From Jiulongibacter sediminis (GTDB lineage Bacteria > Bacteroidota > Bacteroidia > Cytophagales > Spirosomataceae): a DNA stretch of 64,000 bases. Position numbers and translations under genes: made by a program. Below the pieces are notes generated by a model. It ran no database searches. It was given only the letters and a program-made list of their open reading frames with translations, and was not told the DNA's origin. Below, one piece after another: positions 17,463-27,679 of this stretch (position 1 is the stretch's first letter; every line of letters starts with the position of its first letter). The DNA lies in assembly GCF_001306455.1 (NCBI RefSeq), contig NZ_LGTQ01000005.1:868001-932000 (forward strand), read 5' to 3'.

Positions 17463-18170
17463 ATGGGAGTTAAAGCAAAATCAAACCAGATGCCCACGGG
17501 CTCAGTACAGTGTGATAATACCACAATGCATTTGCTGAAGGCTAATGACTTTGTCGCCAAGGCTATTAAAGATAAATTAGGTAACACACTTGTCATTAAT
17601 GTCTGCTCCTCACCGGGCAGTGGCAAAACAACGCTGATGCAGGAGACCGGCAAAATATTAAAAGATAAGCTGAAAATGGCTGTGCTGGTCGGGGACTGTG
17701 AAACAGAACGCGATGCTGTACGCATCAGAGAAGCCGGAATAGAAAGCCTTCAAATAGTAACCGGAGGTATGTGCCACATTGAGGCTCAAATGGTCTATCA
17801 GGCTCTGGATTATATTGATATTAAAGGTCTTGACCTATTATTCATTGAAAATGTAGGCAACCTGGTTTGTCCTGCAGCTTTTGACCTTGGTGAAGATTTT
17901 CGTGTCACATTACTGGCCTGTACCGAAGGCGATGATAAACCCAAAAAATACCCAAGAATGTTTTTGACAAGTGAGTTAATGCTTGTTTCTAAATCAGACA
18001 TCCTCCAATATTTACCTTTCTCGGTAGAAGCTGTAACTCAGGACGCCCGAGACATTAACCCCGATATTGAAGTCATTACAATCTCCAGTCTGAACGGCGA
18101 AGGAATACAGGAATGGTGCGATTGGCTACTCGCTAAAGTTGAAGAGAAGAAAGCCGTGGCAGTGGCATAA
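17463..18170 (+). CDS. hypB: Hydrogenase nickel-incorporation GTPase HypB
   Basis: 235 residues of a SIMIBI-class GTPase that drives nickel delivery to HupL. The P-loop SSPGSGKTT is at 49-57. The dimer-interface metal site is conserved as C104-H105 with C136. The N-terminus has neither the CxxCGC motif of E. coli HypB nor a histidine-rich nickel-storage stretch, so nickel storage is not expected here. The stop codon directly abuts the hypF start. Cytoplasmic. Confidence 0.94.
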   Translation: MGVKAKSNQMPTGSVQCDNTTMHLLKANDFVAKAIKDKLGNTLVINVCSSPGSGKTTLMQETGKILKDKLKMAVLVGDCETERDAVRIREAGIESLQIVTGGMCHIEAQMVYQALDYIDIKGLDLLFIENVGNLVCPAAFDLGEDFRVTLLACTEGDDKPKKYPRMFLTSELMLVSKSDILQYLPFSVEAVTQDARDINPDIEVITISSLNGEGIQEWCDWLLAKVEEKKAVAVA

Positions 18171-20465
18171 ATGATTTCTTATCCACCTGAAATATTGACC
18201 AAAAATTGTACCGCATATGAACTCAACATCAGCGGAATGGTACAGGGCGTGGGCTTCAGGCCTTTTGTCTACAAATTGGCCTATGAGTGGGGGCTAACTG
18301 GCTACGTGAAAAACACGACCGAAGGAGTCTGCATCTATTTACAAACAGATCCGATAACCATTGACACGTTTATTGAGCAAATCAGGTTTCATTTTGGTGA
18401 ACATATTTTTATCAGAGAGTTGGCAGTCACTAAGGTGAAGAACTTAAACCTAAACGACTTTTCAATTCATCATGACCTGAAATTGGCCCCTGCAAAAGTT
18501 TCTATTACCCCTGACTTAGCCACCTGTGAAGACTGCCTGCAAGAGTTATTTGACTCACAAAACAGAAGAAGCAATTACGGATATAATTCCTGTACACTAT
18601 GCGGTCCAAGATACTCCATTTTAAACAGCCTTCCTTTTGATAGAGAAAACACCATGATGGCCGATTTTGGTCTCTGCCCTTCTTGTCAACAGGAATATGA
18701 AAACAGTAGAGACCGACGATTTTTTGCTCAAACCATTTCTTGTTCTGAATGCGGGATTAGGCATCAATTATTTGATCAGCACGACCAGGAAATAAATCTA
18801 ACACAATCTGAAATCATCGGTTTTGCGGCAAAGAGAATTTCTGAAGGCAAAATTCTTTGTATTAAAGCAATCGGTGGTTTTCATTTGGTAGCCGACGCCA
18901 CCAACCATAAGGCTATAAAAGAGCTAAGAGAAAGAAAAAACAGGCCATCCAGGCCCTTTGCTGTGATGTTTCGCAATTCAAGCCAAGTGCGGGAATATAC
19001 CGAAGCTAGCCTTGCCGAACTTGAGGAATTGCAATCAGAAAAAGCCCCTATAGTCATTGTGAAACAAAAAAGCGGCACCAATCTCGCGAATGCAGTTGGG
19101 CCGGGTATAAATTCAGTCGGGGCTTTTCTGGCGTATAATCCTTTCTATCATTTACTACTTGACCAGTTGGCTCATCCGGTGGTCGCCACCAGTGCAAACT
19201 TGAGTGGAGAGCCTATTATCTATAAAAACGACAAGGCACAAGAAGACCTTAGAGGCATATATGATTATTTAGTGACTAATAATCGTCCAATTTCTATACC
19301 TCAGGACGACTCTGTTATAAGATTAAGTCCAAGACACAATAAGAAAATCATTCTAAGAAGAAGCCGGGGCTTCAGATTAGATGAAACCAGCCTTAAATTG
19401 AAAAAACCGGTGCTCTGTATGGGCTCAGATCTGAAATCCACTTTTACGCTGCAGACTGGCCATCAAACCTTTATCTCTCAATATTTAGGTGACCTTGAGA
19501 GCTTTCAAAGCCAAGAGAATTTTAATTTGGTTCTGACTCAATTCAGGAAACTTTTTATTCGTGACGGGCAGATTAAAAGTGTCTTAACTGATGCCCATCC
19601 TTTGTTTTACAGTAGCAGTTTGGGTAAAAGAATTGCGGATGATGAGCACCTGTCAATTATTCCAATTCAACATCATATAGCTCATTTTGCTGCCGTTTTT
19701 GGAGAACATTCTTCGTCATCTAGCCAACGCTCATTAGGTGTTGTGTGGGATGGTACAGGATACGGTGATGATGGGCAAATCTGGGGAGGTGAGTTTTTTC
19801 TATCTGATGGATCAAGTCTGAAGAGGGTTGCCCATTTGGAATATTTCAGAGTCATCTCCGGCAACAGGATGTCAAAAGAAACCAGACTTTCAGCATTATC
19901 GCTTACGGAGAGTAATGAGTTAAAGCCAAAATTTACAGAAAGGGAATGGAACAACTACAGAAAACTGAAGGCCGCCTCTCAAACTTGTACTAGCTCAATG
20001 GGCCGTGTTTTTGATGCTATCGCATCAATAATTGGCCTTACAGACCACCAAACATTTGAAGGAGAAGCTGCCATGCTTCTGGAGCAAAAGGCCCAGTCCT
20101 ATTTTGATGTCAATGGTTATGCACCTTTACCCTACTACACTTTTGAAAAAGATGAAAAAATCGACGTCTATTCCATGGTAGAATCAATTTTTAAGGATCT
20201 GAACCTGGATATAAATCCGGAAGAAATTGCCGCCAGATTTCATGAAACTTTGGTTAAAATCATTGAAAAAATGGCCCAAAAGTATCATTCAGATGATATT
20301 TACTTCAGCGGAGGAGTTTTCCAAAATGCTCTTCTTGTTGACCTCATCATTGAAAGGTTATCAGGTTCGTACTCCCTTTATTTTCACGAAAAACTTTCTC
20401 CGAATGACGAGAACATCTCATTTGGACAGTTATCATACTTTAAAAACTTCAACCCATGTGTTTAG
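18171..20465 (+). CDS. hypF: Carbamoyltransferase HypF
   Basis: 764 residues. HypF makes the thiocarboxamide on HypE from carbamoyl phosphate, the source of the cyanide ligands. All domains are present in the usual order: acylphosphatase with GMVQGVGFRP at 22-31; two zinc fingers with cysteine pairs 119/122, 141/144, 169/172 and 191/194; a YrdC-like domain (about 205-385); and a Kae1-like domain with HHIAHFAAV, VWDGTGYGDDGQIWGGEFF and SGGVFQNA. Its last 10 bases overlap the start of hypC. Full length. Confidence 0.95.
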   Translation: MISYPPEILTKNCTAYELNISGMVQGVGFRPFVYKLAYEWGLTGYVKNTTEGVCIYLQTDPITIDTFIEQIRFHFGEHIFIRELAVTKVKNLNLNDFSIHHDLKLAPAKVSITPDLATCEDCLQELFDSQNRRSNYGYNSCTLCGPRYSILNSLPFDRENTMMADFGLCPSCQQEYENSRDRRFFAQTISCSECGIRHQLFDQHDQEINLTQSEIIGFAAKRISEGKILCIKAIGGFHLVADATNHKAIKELRERKNRPSRPFAVMFRNSSQVREYTEASLAELEELQSEKAPIVIVKQKSGTNLANAVGPGINSVGAFLAYNPFYHLLLDQLAHPVVATSANLSGEPIIYKNDKAQEDLRGIYDYLVTNNRPISIPQDDSVIRLSPRHNKKIILRRSRGFRLDETSLKLKKPVLCMGSDLKSTFTLQTGHQTFISQYLGDLESFQSQENFNLVLTQFRKLFIRDGQIKSVLTDAHPLFYSSSLGKRIADDEHLSIIPIQHHIAHFAAVFGEHSSSSSQRSLGVVWDGTGYGDDGQIWGGEFFLSDGSSLKRVAHLEYFRVISGNRMSKETRLSALSLTESNELKPKFTEREWNNYRKLKAASQTCTSSMGRVFDAIASIIGLTDHQTFEGEAAMLLEQKAQSYFDVNGYAPLPYYTFEKDEKIDVYSMVESIFKDLNLDINPEEIAARFHETLVKIIEKMAQKYHSDDIYFSGGVFQNALLVDLIIERLSGSYSLYFHEKLSPNDENISFGQLSYFKNFNPCV

Positions 20466-20743
20466 CAATTCCCGGAAAAATCAAGTCAATAGAACTACAG
20501 TACGATGGTGTGGTAAGAATGGCCAAAGTGCTTTTTGGAGGTATCACTAAAGAGGCCAGTTTGGAAATGCTGCCTGACGCCGAAGTTGGTGATTATGTTC
20601 TGGTACATGTTGGTGTAGCCATCTCAAAAATTGATGAAGAGGAAGCTCAGAAATCATTCAAATACCTCGAAGAAATCGGTGAAATAGATGAACTGGTAGA
20701 ACATAGTCAGATAGATCGGAACGGCGGCCGGTGTCCGCTTTAG
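20456..20743 (+). CDS. hypC: Hydrogenase assembly chaperone HypC
   Basis: 95 residues. Starts MCLAIPGKI with the essential C2, and has the conserved histidine in VLVHVGVAISKIDEEEA. With HypD it carries the Fe(CN)2CO unit to the large subunit. It is slightly longer than the usual 75-85 residues because of a polar tail. It overlaps hypF by 10 bases and precedes hypD. It is the only hypC/hupF-type gene in the island, so it probably serves both general steps and large-subunit escort. Confidence 0.94.
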   Translation: MCLAIPGKIKSIELQYDGVVRMAKVLFGGITKEASLEMLPDAEVGDYVLVHVGVAISKIDEEEAQKSFKYLEEIGEIDELVEHSQIDRNGGRCPL

Positions 20744-20763
20744 AAAAACAAAAATCCGAAGAT

Positions 20764-21867
20764 ATGAAATTTTTAAGCGAATACAGGAATCCTGAAATTG
20801 TACATCAGTATATTGATGAACTTCATAAAATAACCACCAAGGAATGGACTATCATGGAAGTTTGCGGAGGCCAAACCCATAGTCTGGTAAAAAATGGTAT
20901 TCTCAATATTCTACCTGACAAAATAAATATGGTTCATGGGCCGGGTTGTCCGGTTTGTGTAACCCCTCTGAATCTAATTGACAAAGCTGTACACCTTGCA
21001 GAAGACAAAGGAGTCATTCTGTGTTCCTACGGCGATATGATTAGGGTGCCCGGCTCTAAAAAAAGCCTGCTCGAGGCTAAAGCCACCGGGGCTGATATCC
21101 GAATCATGTATTCACCACTTGAAGCCATTAAAATAGCCCGCGAAAACCCAGATAAGGAAGTCGTCTTTTTTGCTGTTGGCTTTGAGACCACTGCTCCGGC
21201 GAATGCTTTATCAATCATTCATGCAGAAAGAGAGGGTCTAACGAACTATTCGGTTCTCGCTTCACATGTGCTGGTACCACCTGCTATTGAAGCAGTTATG
21301 AATGATTCAGATACCCAAATTCAGGGTTTTCTGGCTGCGGGTCATGTGTGTACTATAATGGGTACCGGAGAATATGAACCGCTGGCACAGAAGTATAATA
21401 TTCCAATAGTAGTGACTGGTTTTGAGCCCGTAGATCTACTTCAGGGAATTCTTATGACCGTCCGTCAACTGGAGAATGGCGAAGCCCGTCTGGAAAACCA
21501 ATATGCAAGGGTAGTAAGACCAGAAGGTAATCCGGCCGCCATTGAAATGCTGAATCGGGTTTTCCAAATGGAAGATCGCGAGTGGCGGGGGTTGGGAACT
21601 ATACCCAATAGCGGCTGGAATATCAGAACTGAACTGGAAGCTTATAATGCTGATATTAAGTTCAATGTCAATATTTTAAAAGTACCCGAATGTGCTGATT
21701 GCATTGCCGGACAGGTTTTAAAAGGAATAAAAAAGCCTTTTGAGTGCAGTCAGTTTGGCACAAACTGCACACCCGAAAAACCTCTGGGAGCCCCAATGGT
21801 CTCCTCTGAGGGTGCCTGTGCTGCCTACTATCATTACTCAAACGCCGGAGACGAAGTAAACGCCTGA
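20764..21867 (+). CDS. hypD: Hydrogenase iron-cofactor assembly protein HypD
   Basis: 367 residues from the ATG at 20764, chosen because MKFLSEYRNPE aligns with the usual HypD start. A GTG at 20731 inside hypC is possible but less likely. It is the iron-sulphur scaffold for the Fe(CN)2CO group. The redox and iron-binding cysteines are C34 (MEVCGGQTH) and the pair C62/C65 (GPGCPVCVTP). The C-terminal [4Fe-4S] cysteines lie in CADCIAGQ, FECSQFGTNC and SEGACAAYY. All catalytic motifs are intact. The hypE ATG follows 6 bases after the stop. Confidence 0.94.
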   Translation: MKFLSEYRNPEIVHQYIDELHKITTKEWTIMEVCGGQTHSLVKNGILNILPDKINMVHGPGCPVCVTPLNLIDKAVHLAEDKGVILCSYGDMIRVPGSKKSLLEAKATGADIRIMYSPLEAIKIARENPDKEVVFFAVGFETTAPANALSIIHAEREGLTNYSVLASHVLVPPAIEAVMNDSDTQIQGFLAAGHVCTIMGTGEYEPLAQKYNIPIVVTGFEPVDLLQGILMTVRQLENGEARLENQYARVVRPEGNPAAIEMLNRVFQMEDREWRGLGTIPNSGWNIRTELEAYNADIKFNVNILKVPECADCIAGQVLKGIKKPFECSQFGTNCTPEKPLGAPMVSSEGACAAYYHYSNAGDEVNA

Positions 21868-21873
21868 AAATAA

Positions 21874-22914
21874 ATGATTGCACTAGACTGCCCAATGCCT
21901 AAACTGGATTTTGACGTCATTACGCTGGGACATGGCTCTGGCGGTGTATTGACCAATAAGCTTCTGAAAAGTGGCGTTTTTGATTTACTCAAAAATCCAT
22001 TGCTGGACACCCACCACGACGGAGCTGTTTTTGAGCTTAATGGCAAAACCGCTTTCAGTACTGACAGCTACGTTATTTCTCCAATCTTTTTCCCGGGGGG
22101 AAACATTGGCGAGCTGGCCATTAACGGTACTGTGAACGATCTGGCTATGTGCGGAGCCCAACCCAAATATCTTTCACTAAGCTTTATTATTGAAGAAGGT
22201 TTAAAAATGACCGAATTCTGGGAGGTCCTGGTCAGTATTAAAAAAGCAGCCGATACAGCCGGAGTTCAGATTGTTACCGGTGATACTAAAGTGGTAGAGA
22301 AAGGAAAAGGTGACAAACTTTTCATCAATACCGCTGGTGTGGGTCAACTAATGTCAAAGGCCAACATTGATATGAACCAAGTCAAACCCGGAGACAAAGT
22401 TATTGTCTCTGACAGTATTGCAAATCACGGAATTGCTGTAATGTCAATCCGGGAAGGTTTGGAATTTGAGACCTCAATCTTAAGCGACACCAGACCTCTT
22501 AATGGTATCGTAGGGAAGCTCATAGAAGAGTTTGGCTATGACATCCATTTACTGAGAGATGCCACAAGGGGCGGAGTGGCCTCAGTCCTGAATGAAATTG
22601 CTCAGGATGCTCAGGTCGGCATTGAAATTCTTCAAAAACATACTCCTGTAGACCCCGAAGTGGAGGGAGCATGTGAAATGTTAGGGCTGGATCCGCTTTA
22701 TGTTGCCAATGAAGGAGTATTTATGATTATAGCTGATGCACAGATAGCTGATGACATTGTACAAATGCTCCGCACTTTTGAGGGGTCAAAAAAGGCTACA
22801 ATTCTTGGTGAGATTGTCGAAGGGCATAAGCGACAGGTTATATTGCAAAGTGCAATTGGCGGTAAAAGAGTATTAAATATGCTGGTGGGCGAGCAGCTTC
22901 CCCGCATCTGCTAA
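21874..22914 (+). CDS. hypE: Carbamoyl dehydratase HypE
   Basis: 346 residues. HypE dehydrates the thiocarboxamide on its C-terminal cysteine to a thiocyanate that becomes the cyanide ligand. It has the PurM-like fold with LGHGSGGVLTNKLL near the start and the C-terminal tail PRIC, whose last residue is the acceptor cysteine. The stop shares one base with the start of the NHL gene (TAATG), so translation is coupled. The ATG is followed by about ten residues before the family start; a later start is not needed. Confidence 0.95.
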   Translation: MIALDCPMPKLDFDVITLGHGSGGVLTNKLLKSGVFDLLKNPLLDTHHDGAVFELNGKTAFSTDSYVISPIFFPGGNIGELAINGTVNDLAMCGAQPKYLSLSFIIEEGLKMTEFWEVLVSIKKAADTAGVQIVTGDTKVVEKGKGDKLFINTAGVGQLMSKANIDMNQVKPGDKVIVSDSIANHGIAVMSIREGLEFETSILSDTRPLNGIVGKLIEEFGYDIHLLRDATRGGVASVLNEIAQDAQVGIEILQKHTPVDPEVEGACEMLGLDPLYVANEGVFMIIADAQIADDIVQMLRTFEGSKKATILGEIVEGHKRQVILQSAIGGKRVLNMLVGEQLPRIC

Positions 22915-24092
22915 TGATAGATTTAAACATAGATATTAATCTCAAAGACCTATACCCCAGGCCTTTAAATATGCCTGAGGTGCCTCCTACTTTTTATAAG
23001 TCACTAGCCGGAGCGGATCCTCTCGTAAGCCAATATCAGATTTTTAAGGGCTCCAAACATTCTCCTTTCCTGGCTCCGAGGGGAGTTCTTCTTGACAAAA
23101 ACTTACTTGCAGTCTCCGATACAGGGCAAAACAGGGTTTTCATCTGGAAGAAAGTCCCTAAAGAGGAATTTGCCGAACCTGATATAGTTTTAGGTCAAAC
23201 TAATAGTGATAGCACAGGTAGAAATTCAGGATTATCCGTTACAGCCTGCACATTGCATTATCCATCTGGAATTTGGTCAGATGGTGAAAAGCTCATTGTA
23301 GCAGATGCCTGGAATCACCGGGTACTGATTTGGCATAGATTTCCTGAAATAAATGGACAGCCCGCTGATGTAGTTCTGGGCCAGCCCGGCTTTGAAACCA
23401 ATGAGCCTAATGTTCATGGAATCGGTAGCCTTCCATCATCTCAATCTCTAAACTGGCCCTACGGAGTTTTTGTAAAAGACAACCAGCTCTTCATCGCCGA
23501 TACAGGTAACCGTAGAATTCTCTATTTTAAGAGCATTCCTGAGAATAATTATGCCAAGGCTGACGGAGTTATTGGCAAAAAAGACTTTGAAACCCGTGAT
23601 TATGAAAATAATGAACCTATTTGGCCCTATTCTTTACACATTAACGATCAGGGTAATTTGTCCGTAGCGGATACCCAGTTTTATCGTAATCTGATCTGGA
23701 AAAAATGGGAAGACGCCTTTGAAAAGGAAGCAGACCTCATTATAGGACAAAATGGCTTTAATGATGCAGGTCAAAATCAGTTTCACCTCTTCCCTAAAGA
23801 AAACACCATGAACTGGACCTACACCAGTCATTTTTATAAAAATGGGATATTCATAGCCGACACAGGTAATAGCAGGCTACTGTGGTTTTCAAAACTTCCG
23901 GATAGAAATAATTCCCCGGCTGACAACCTTATAGGCCACGATAATTTTAATACCGGAAGTGAAAATCAAAATACTAAATATGGTACAGAGAGCCAGCTTT
24001 ACTGGCCATTTTCAATCTCATCTTATAAGAATAAATTAGCTATTGCCGATACAGGTAATCATCGTGTGGTTCTGACAGAATTAACCATTTAA
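22914..24092 (+). CDS. NHL-repeat beta-propeller protein of the hydrogenase operon
   Basis: 392 residues with no signal peptide, so probably cytoplasmic. Six NHL-type blades are readable from their signatures: SDTGQNRVFIW, ADAWNHRVLIW, ADTGNRRILYF, ADTQFYRNLIW, ADTGNSRLLWF and ADTGNHRVVL. The repeats are spaced about 55-65 residues apart, as in a six-bladed propeller. No cysteine cluster motif is seen, so it is not an obvious redox protein. Coupling to hypE places it in the hydrogenase operon. NHL proteins are, as I recall, found beside group 2a hydrogenases elsewhere. A role in complex assembly or docking is inference. Confidence 0.88.
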   Translation: MIDLNIDINLKDLYPRPLNMPEVPPTFYKSLAGADPLVSQYQIFKGSKHSPFLAPRGVLLDKNLLAVSDTGQNRVFIWKKVPKEEFAEPDIVLGQTNSDSTGRNSGLSVTACTLHYPSGIWSDGEKLIVADAWNHRVLIWHRFPEINGQPADVVLGQPGFETNEPNVHGIGSLPSSQSLNWPYGVFVKDNQLFIADTGNRRILYFKSIPENNYAKADGVIGKKDFETRDYENNEPIWPYSLHINDQGNLSVADTQFYRNLIWKKWEDAFEKEADLIIGQNGFNDAGQNQFHLFPKENTMNWTYTSHFYKNGIFIADTGNSRLLWFSKLPDRNNSPADNLIGHDNFNTGSENQNTKYGTESQLYWPFSISSYKNKLAIADTGNHRVVLTELTI

Positions 24093-24095
24093 CCT

Positions 24096-24707
24096 ATGAC
24101 TGATTTAACATTTATCGCATTTTCTACCGCTATGGTTGGTTTTTTACATGCCTTTGAGGCGGATCACATAGTGGCCGTGAGTAATCTGGTAACAAGGAGA
24201 TCTTCGACAAAACTGGCCATTAAAGACGGAGCTTTCTGGGGGCTCGGGCACAGCAGCATTATTCTTATAGTCGGTCTTATATTCTTGTTAGGTAAATTCC
24301 TGTTGGATGAAACTCTATTTGGATATTTTGAGGTTATTGTGGGGCTTATGCTCATTATTTTAGGCATAATAAGACTCCGCAAAGTGATTATTGATAACAA
24401 TTCACCAACGCATCATCATGACCATAAGGTAGCGTATGGTGTGGGAGCAGTTCATGGTTTGGCCGGCAGTGGTGCCGTCATCATCGCGGCACTTTCAGAG
24501 ACTAAATCTCCAAATGAGGGCATTATCTATCTTATTCTTTTCGGTATTGGTTCTATTTTGGGAATGATGCTGGCAGCCGGTGTTTTCAGTCTGCCTTTTT
24601 CTACTTTCTTTTTAAAAAACAAGAACATCACAAAAGCTCTTAGCTTGCTCTCCGCCCTTTTATGCATTGGGCTGGGAAGCTTCATCATATACGAGAACCT
24701 TATATGA
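24096..24707 (+). CDS. NicO/UreH-type nickel permease
   Basis: 203 residues with about six membrane helices. The transition-metal signature H-x4-D-H is H18-AFEA-D23-H24 in helix 1, with a second histidine H52 in GLGHSS. A histidine-rich cytoplasmic or periplasmic loop HHHDH lies at 106-110, followed by H120. This pattern belongs to the nickel/cobalt NicO/UreH/SodT group. In this operon it most likely imports nickel for the hydrogenase. Cobalt or export activity cannot be excluded from sequence. The next gene overlaps its stop as ATGA. Confidence 0.85.
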   Translation: MTDLTFIAFSTAMVGFLHAFEADHIVAVSNLVTRRSSTKLAIKDGAFWGLGHSSIILIVGLIFLLGKFLLDETLFGYFEVIVGLMLIILGIIRLRKVIIDNNSPTHHHDHKVAYGVGAVHGLAGSGAVIIAALSETKSPNEGIIYLILFGIGSILGMMLAAGVFSLPFSTFFLKNKNITKALSLLSALLCIGLGSFIIYENLI

Positions 24708-24934
24708 GCGAGTACAATGAGGCAGACTTTGTAGCATATGCCCTAAGTCAAATGGATCTGGAAGTCATCACCAGAAATGGAAAATATTTCAACCTTAAAA
24801 ATGGCTTCGACATAGAGGTTGAGAAAAAAGATCTCTATAGATTATCAAAGGAAGGTTGGGTAATTTCACCTTTTGACGATATTGGTCAACTCATTGAATT
24901 CATCAAAAAAAATGAGGGACATGCAGAAGATTGA
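24704..24934 (+). CDS. Hypothetical 76-residue protein of the hydrogenase operon
   Basis: 76 residues from the ATG at 24704, which overlaps the permease stop (ATGA). A longer reading from 24662 would run inside the permease gene and is rejected. The protein is acidic and polar with no cysteine, signal or membrane helix: ADFVAYALSQMDLEVITRNG, then a lysine-rich middle and IGQLIEFIKKN. Family not recognised. The downstream gene starts inside its last codons, so the three are translated together. Confidence 0.7.
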   Translation: MSEYNEADFVAYALSQMDLEVITRNGKYFNLKNGFDIEVEKKDLYRLSKEGWVISPFDDIGQLIEFIKKNEGHAED

Positions 24935-25478
24935 AGTCAACGTCATCGCTCTAACAGAGAGTGTATCAAAACCTCAACATTATGTTCTGATACTTCAAGA
25001 GCCCAAATCTAAGAAGCGTATTCCTATTATTATTGGGATTCATGAGGCTAAATCTATAGCCATGTTTATGGAGAAACTAACGCCCTCAAGACCACAAACT
25101 CATGATCTTTTTATCTCCTTTTTTGATAAACTTCAATCAAAACTAAAAGAGGTCTTCATACATACACTAGATGATCAAACCTATTATAGTAAGGTTTTCT
25201 TTCATGATACTTACAAGGCCCTCCATGAAATAGATGCAAGACCGTCAGATGCTATTGCAATAGCTATTCGATGCGACTGCCCTATTTTTATCAGTGAGCT
25301 GATTCTCGAAACAACGGGATACCTCATTGACGAAAAAGGTAGAGAGAAAAAAGGCTCTTACGCAGAATACTCTATGCGGGAGCTGGAAGAACTTCTTGAA
25401 AAAGTCATTTTGAAAGAAGATTACGAAAGTGCAATTAGAATTAGAGAGGCTATAGAACGCCGAAAAAAAGCTCAATGA
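24921..25478 (+). CDS. Bifunctional nuclease (BFN/DUF151) domain protein with UVR motif
   Basis: 185 residues from the ATG at 24921, preferred over an ATG at 24912 and an earlier frame start at 24873. The BFN domain (about 1-130) shows LILQEPKSKKRIPIIIGIHEAKSI and ARPSDAIAIAIR, the conserved core of DUF151. The C-terminal 40 residues match a UvrB/UvrC-type interaction motif (EDYESAIRIREAIERRKK). Such proteins are common single genes in Bacteroidota. Here it is the last gene of the hydrogenase operon, overlapping its neighbour by 14 bases. A link to hydrogenase function is not established. Confidence 0.85.
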   Translation: MQKIEVNVIALTESVSKPQHYVLILQEPKSKKRIPIIIGIHEAKSIAMFMEKLTPSRPQTHDLFISFFDKLQSKLKEVFIHTLDDQTYYSKVFFHDTYKALHEIDARPSDAIAIAIRCDCPIFISELILETTGYLIDEKGREKKGSYAEYSMRELEELLEKVILKEDYESAIRIREAIERRKKAQ

Positions 25479-25534
25479 TACTGGGTTAATCTCATGAAAC
25501 AATTCAATCCAGGGACTCCCTGAAAACAAAATTA

Positions 25535-25555
25535 GCTCCAATCATCGATCGGAGC
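25535..25555 (+). terminator. Hairpin 57 bases after the hydrogenase operon
   Basis: Nine-base stem with a three-base loop. On the plus strand no T-run follows, so as an intrinsic terminator it is imperfect. On the minus strand TAATTTTGTTTT follows. It may mark the 3' end of the hydrogenase message. Confidence 0.4.
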
Positions 25556-25671
25556 CAATCCGGCTACTGAGTGAATCTATACTACTTATTTTTATAACCT
25601 AATACGGTCTATATCTTAATTCTTATCTGAAGTTTTCACCGATGAATGCGGTTTTGAAAAGAATTGAACTG

Positions 25672-25718
25672 CCTGCTTGAATTTGTGAAAGCACGTATAA
25701 ACAAATCACAAGCAGGCA
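25672..25718. repeat. Long imperfect inverted repeat
   Basis: GCCTGCTTG at 25672-25680 pairs perfectly with CAAGCAGGC at 25710-25718. Inside, ATTTGT (25682-25687) pairs with ACAAAT (25702-25707) after a small internal bulge. The stem has 15 pairs with a 14-base loop. TTTTTT occurs about 10 bases downstream. Function unknown. Confidence 0.6.
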
Positions 25719-25936
25719 TTGAATGACATTTTTTGGTTGTCGGGTTCAATTTAGGTTTATCAAAAAAGCACGTAAATCCAACGGAAATAACTTAATCAAA
25801 AGGAGGTTTCAAGCTGTTTTTCTCTCGATTTCCCTATGACATTTCAAACATAATTTATTGAATTTATACTTCCAAAGAAAAAGTCTATAAATTTTAAAAT
25901 TTCCATCTTTTCAGTAATTTTTGAAACTTTAGTATC

Positions 25937-25963
25937 AAAAAGAAGGCTCTTTTACAAGCCTTC
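25937..25963 (-). terminator. Intrinsic terminator of pgi
   Basis: On the minus strand GAAGGCT (25957-25963) and AGCCTTC (25942-25948) form a 7-base stem followed by TTTTT, 14 bases after the pgi stop. Confidence 0.85.
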
Positions 25964-25977
25964 CGTAGAAATTCTTC

Positions 25978-27669
<1,692 letters not shown>

Positions 27670-27679
27670 TTAAAAAGAC

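Larger units (their letters stand above)
25479..25977. other. Intergenic region with two hairpins between hydrogenase operon and pgi
   Basis: 499 bases without a convincing gene. It holds a hairpin at 25535-25555 (GCTCCAATC, ATC, GATCGGAGC; 8 of 9 pairs plus a wobble) close behind the operon end, a longer stem at 25672-25718, and the pgi terminator at its right edge. The rest is AT-rich with no repeat that I can see. Confidence 0.6.

Noticed and set aside
20731-20763. Earlier GTG start for hypD inside hypC
   Set aside because: The ATG at 20764 gives the normal HypD start; the extra 11 residues have no counterpart in the family as I know it.
25479-25977. Possible CRISPR, tRNA or small ORF in the 499-base gap
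   Set aside because: No regular repeats, no cloverleaf and no reading frame with coding character were found.
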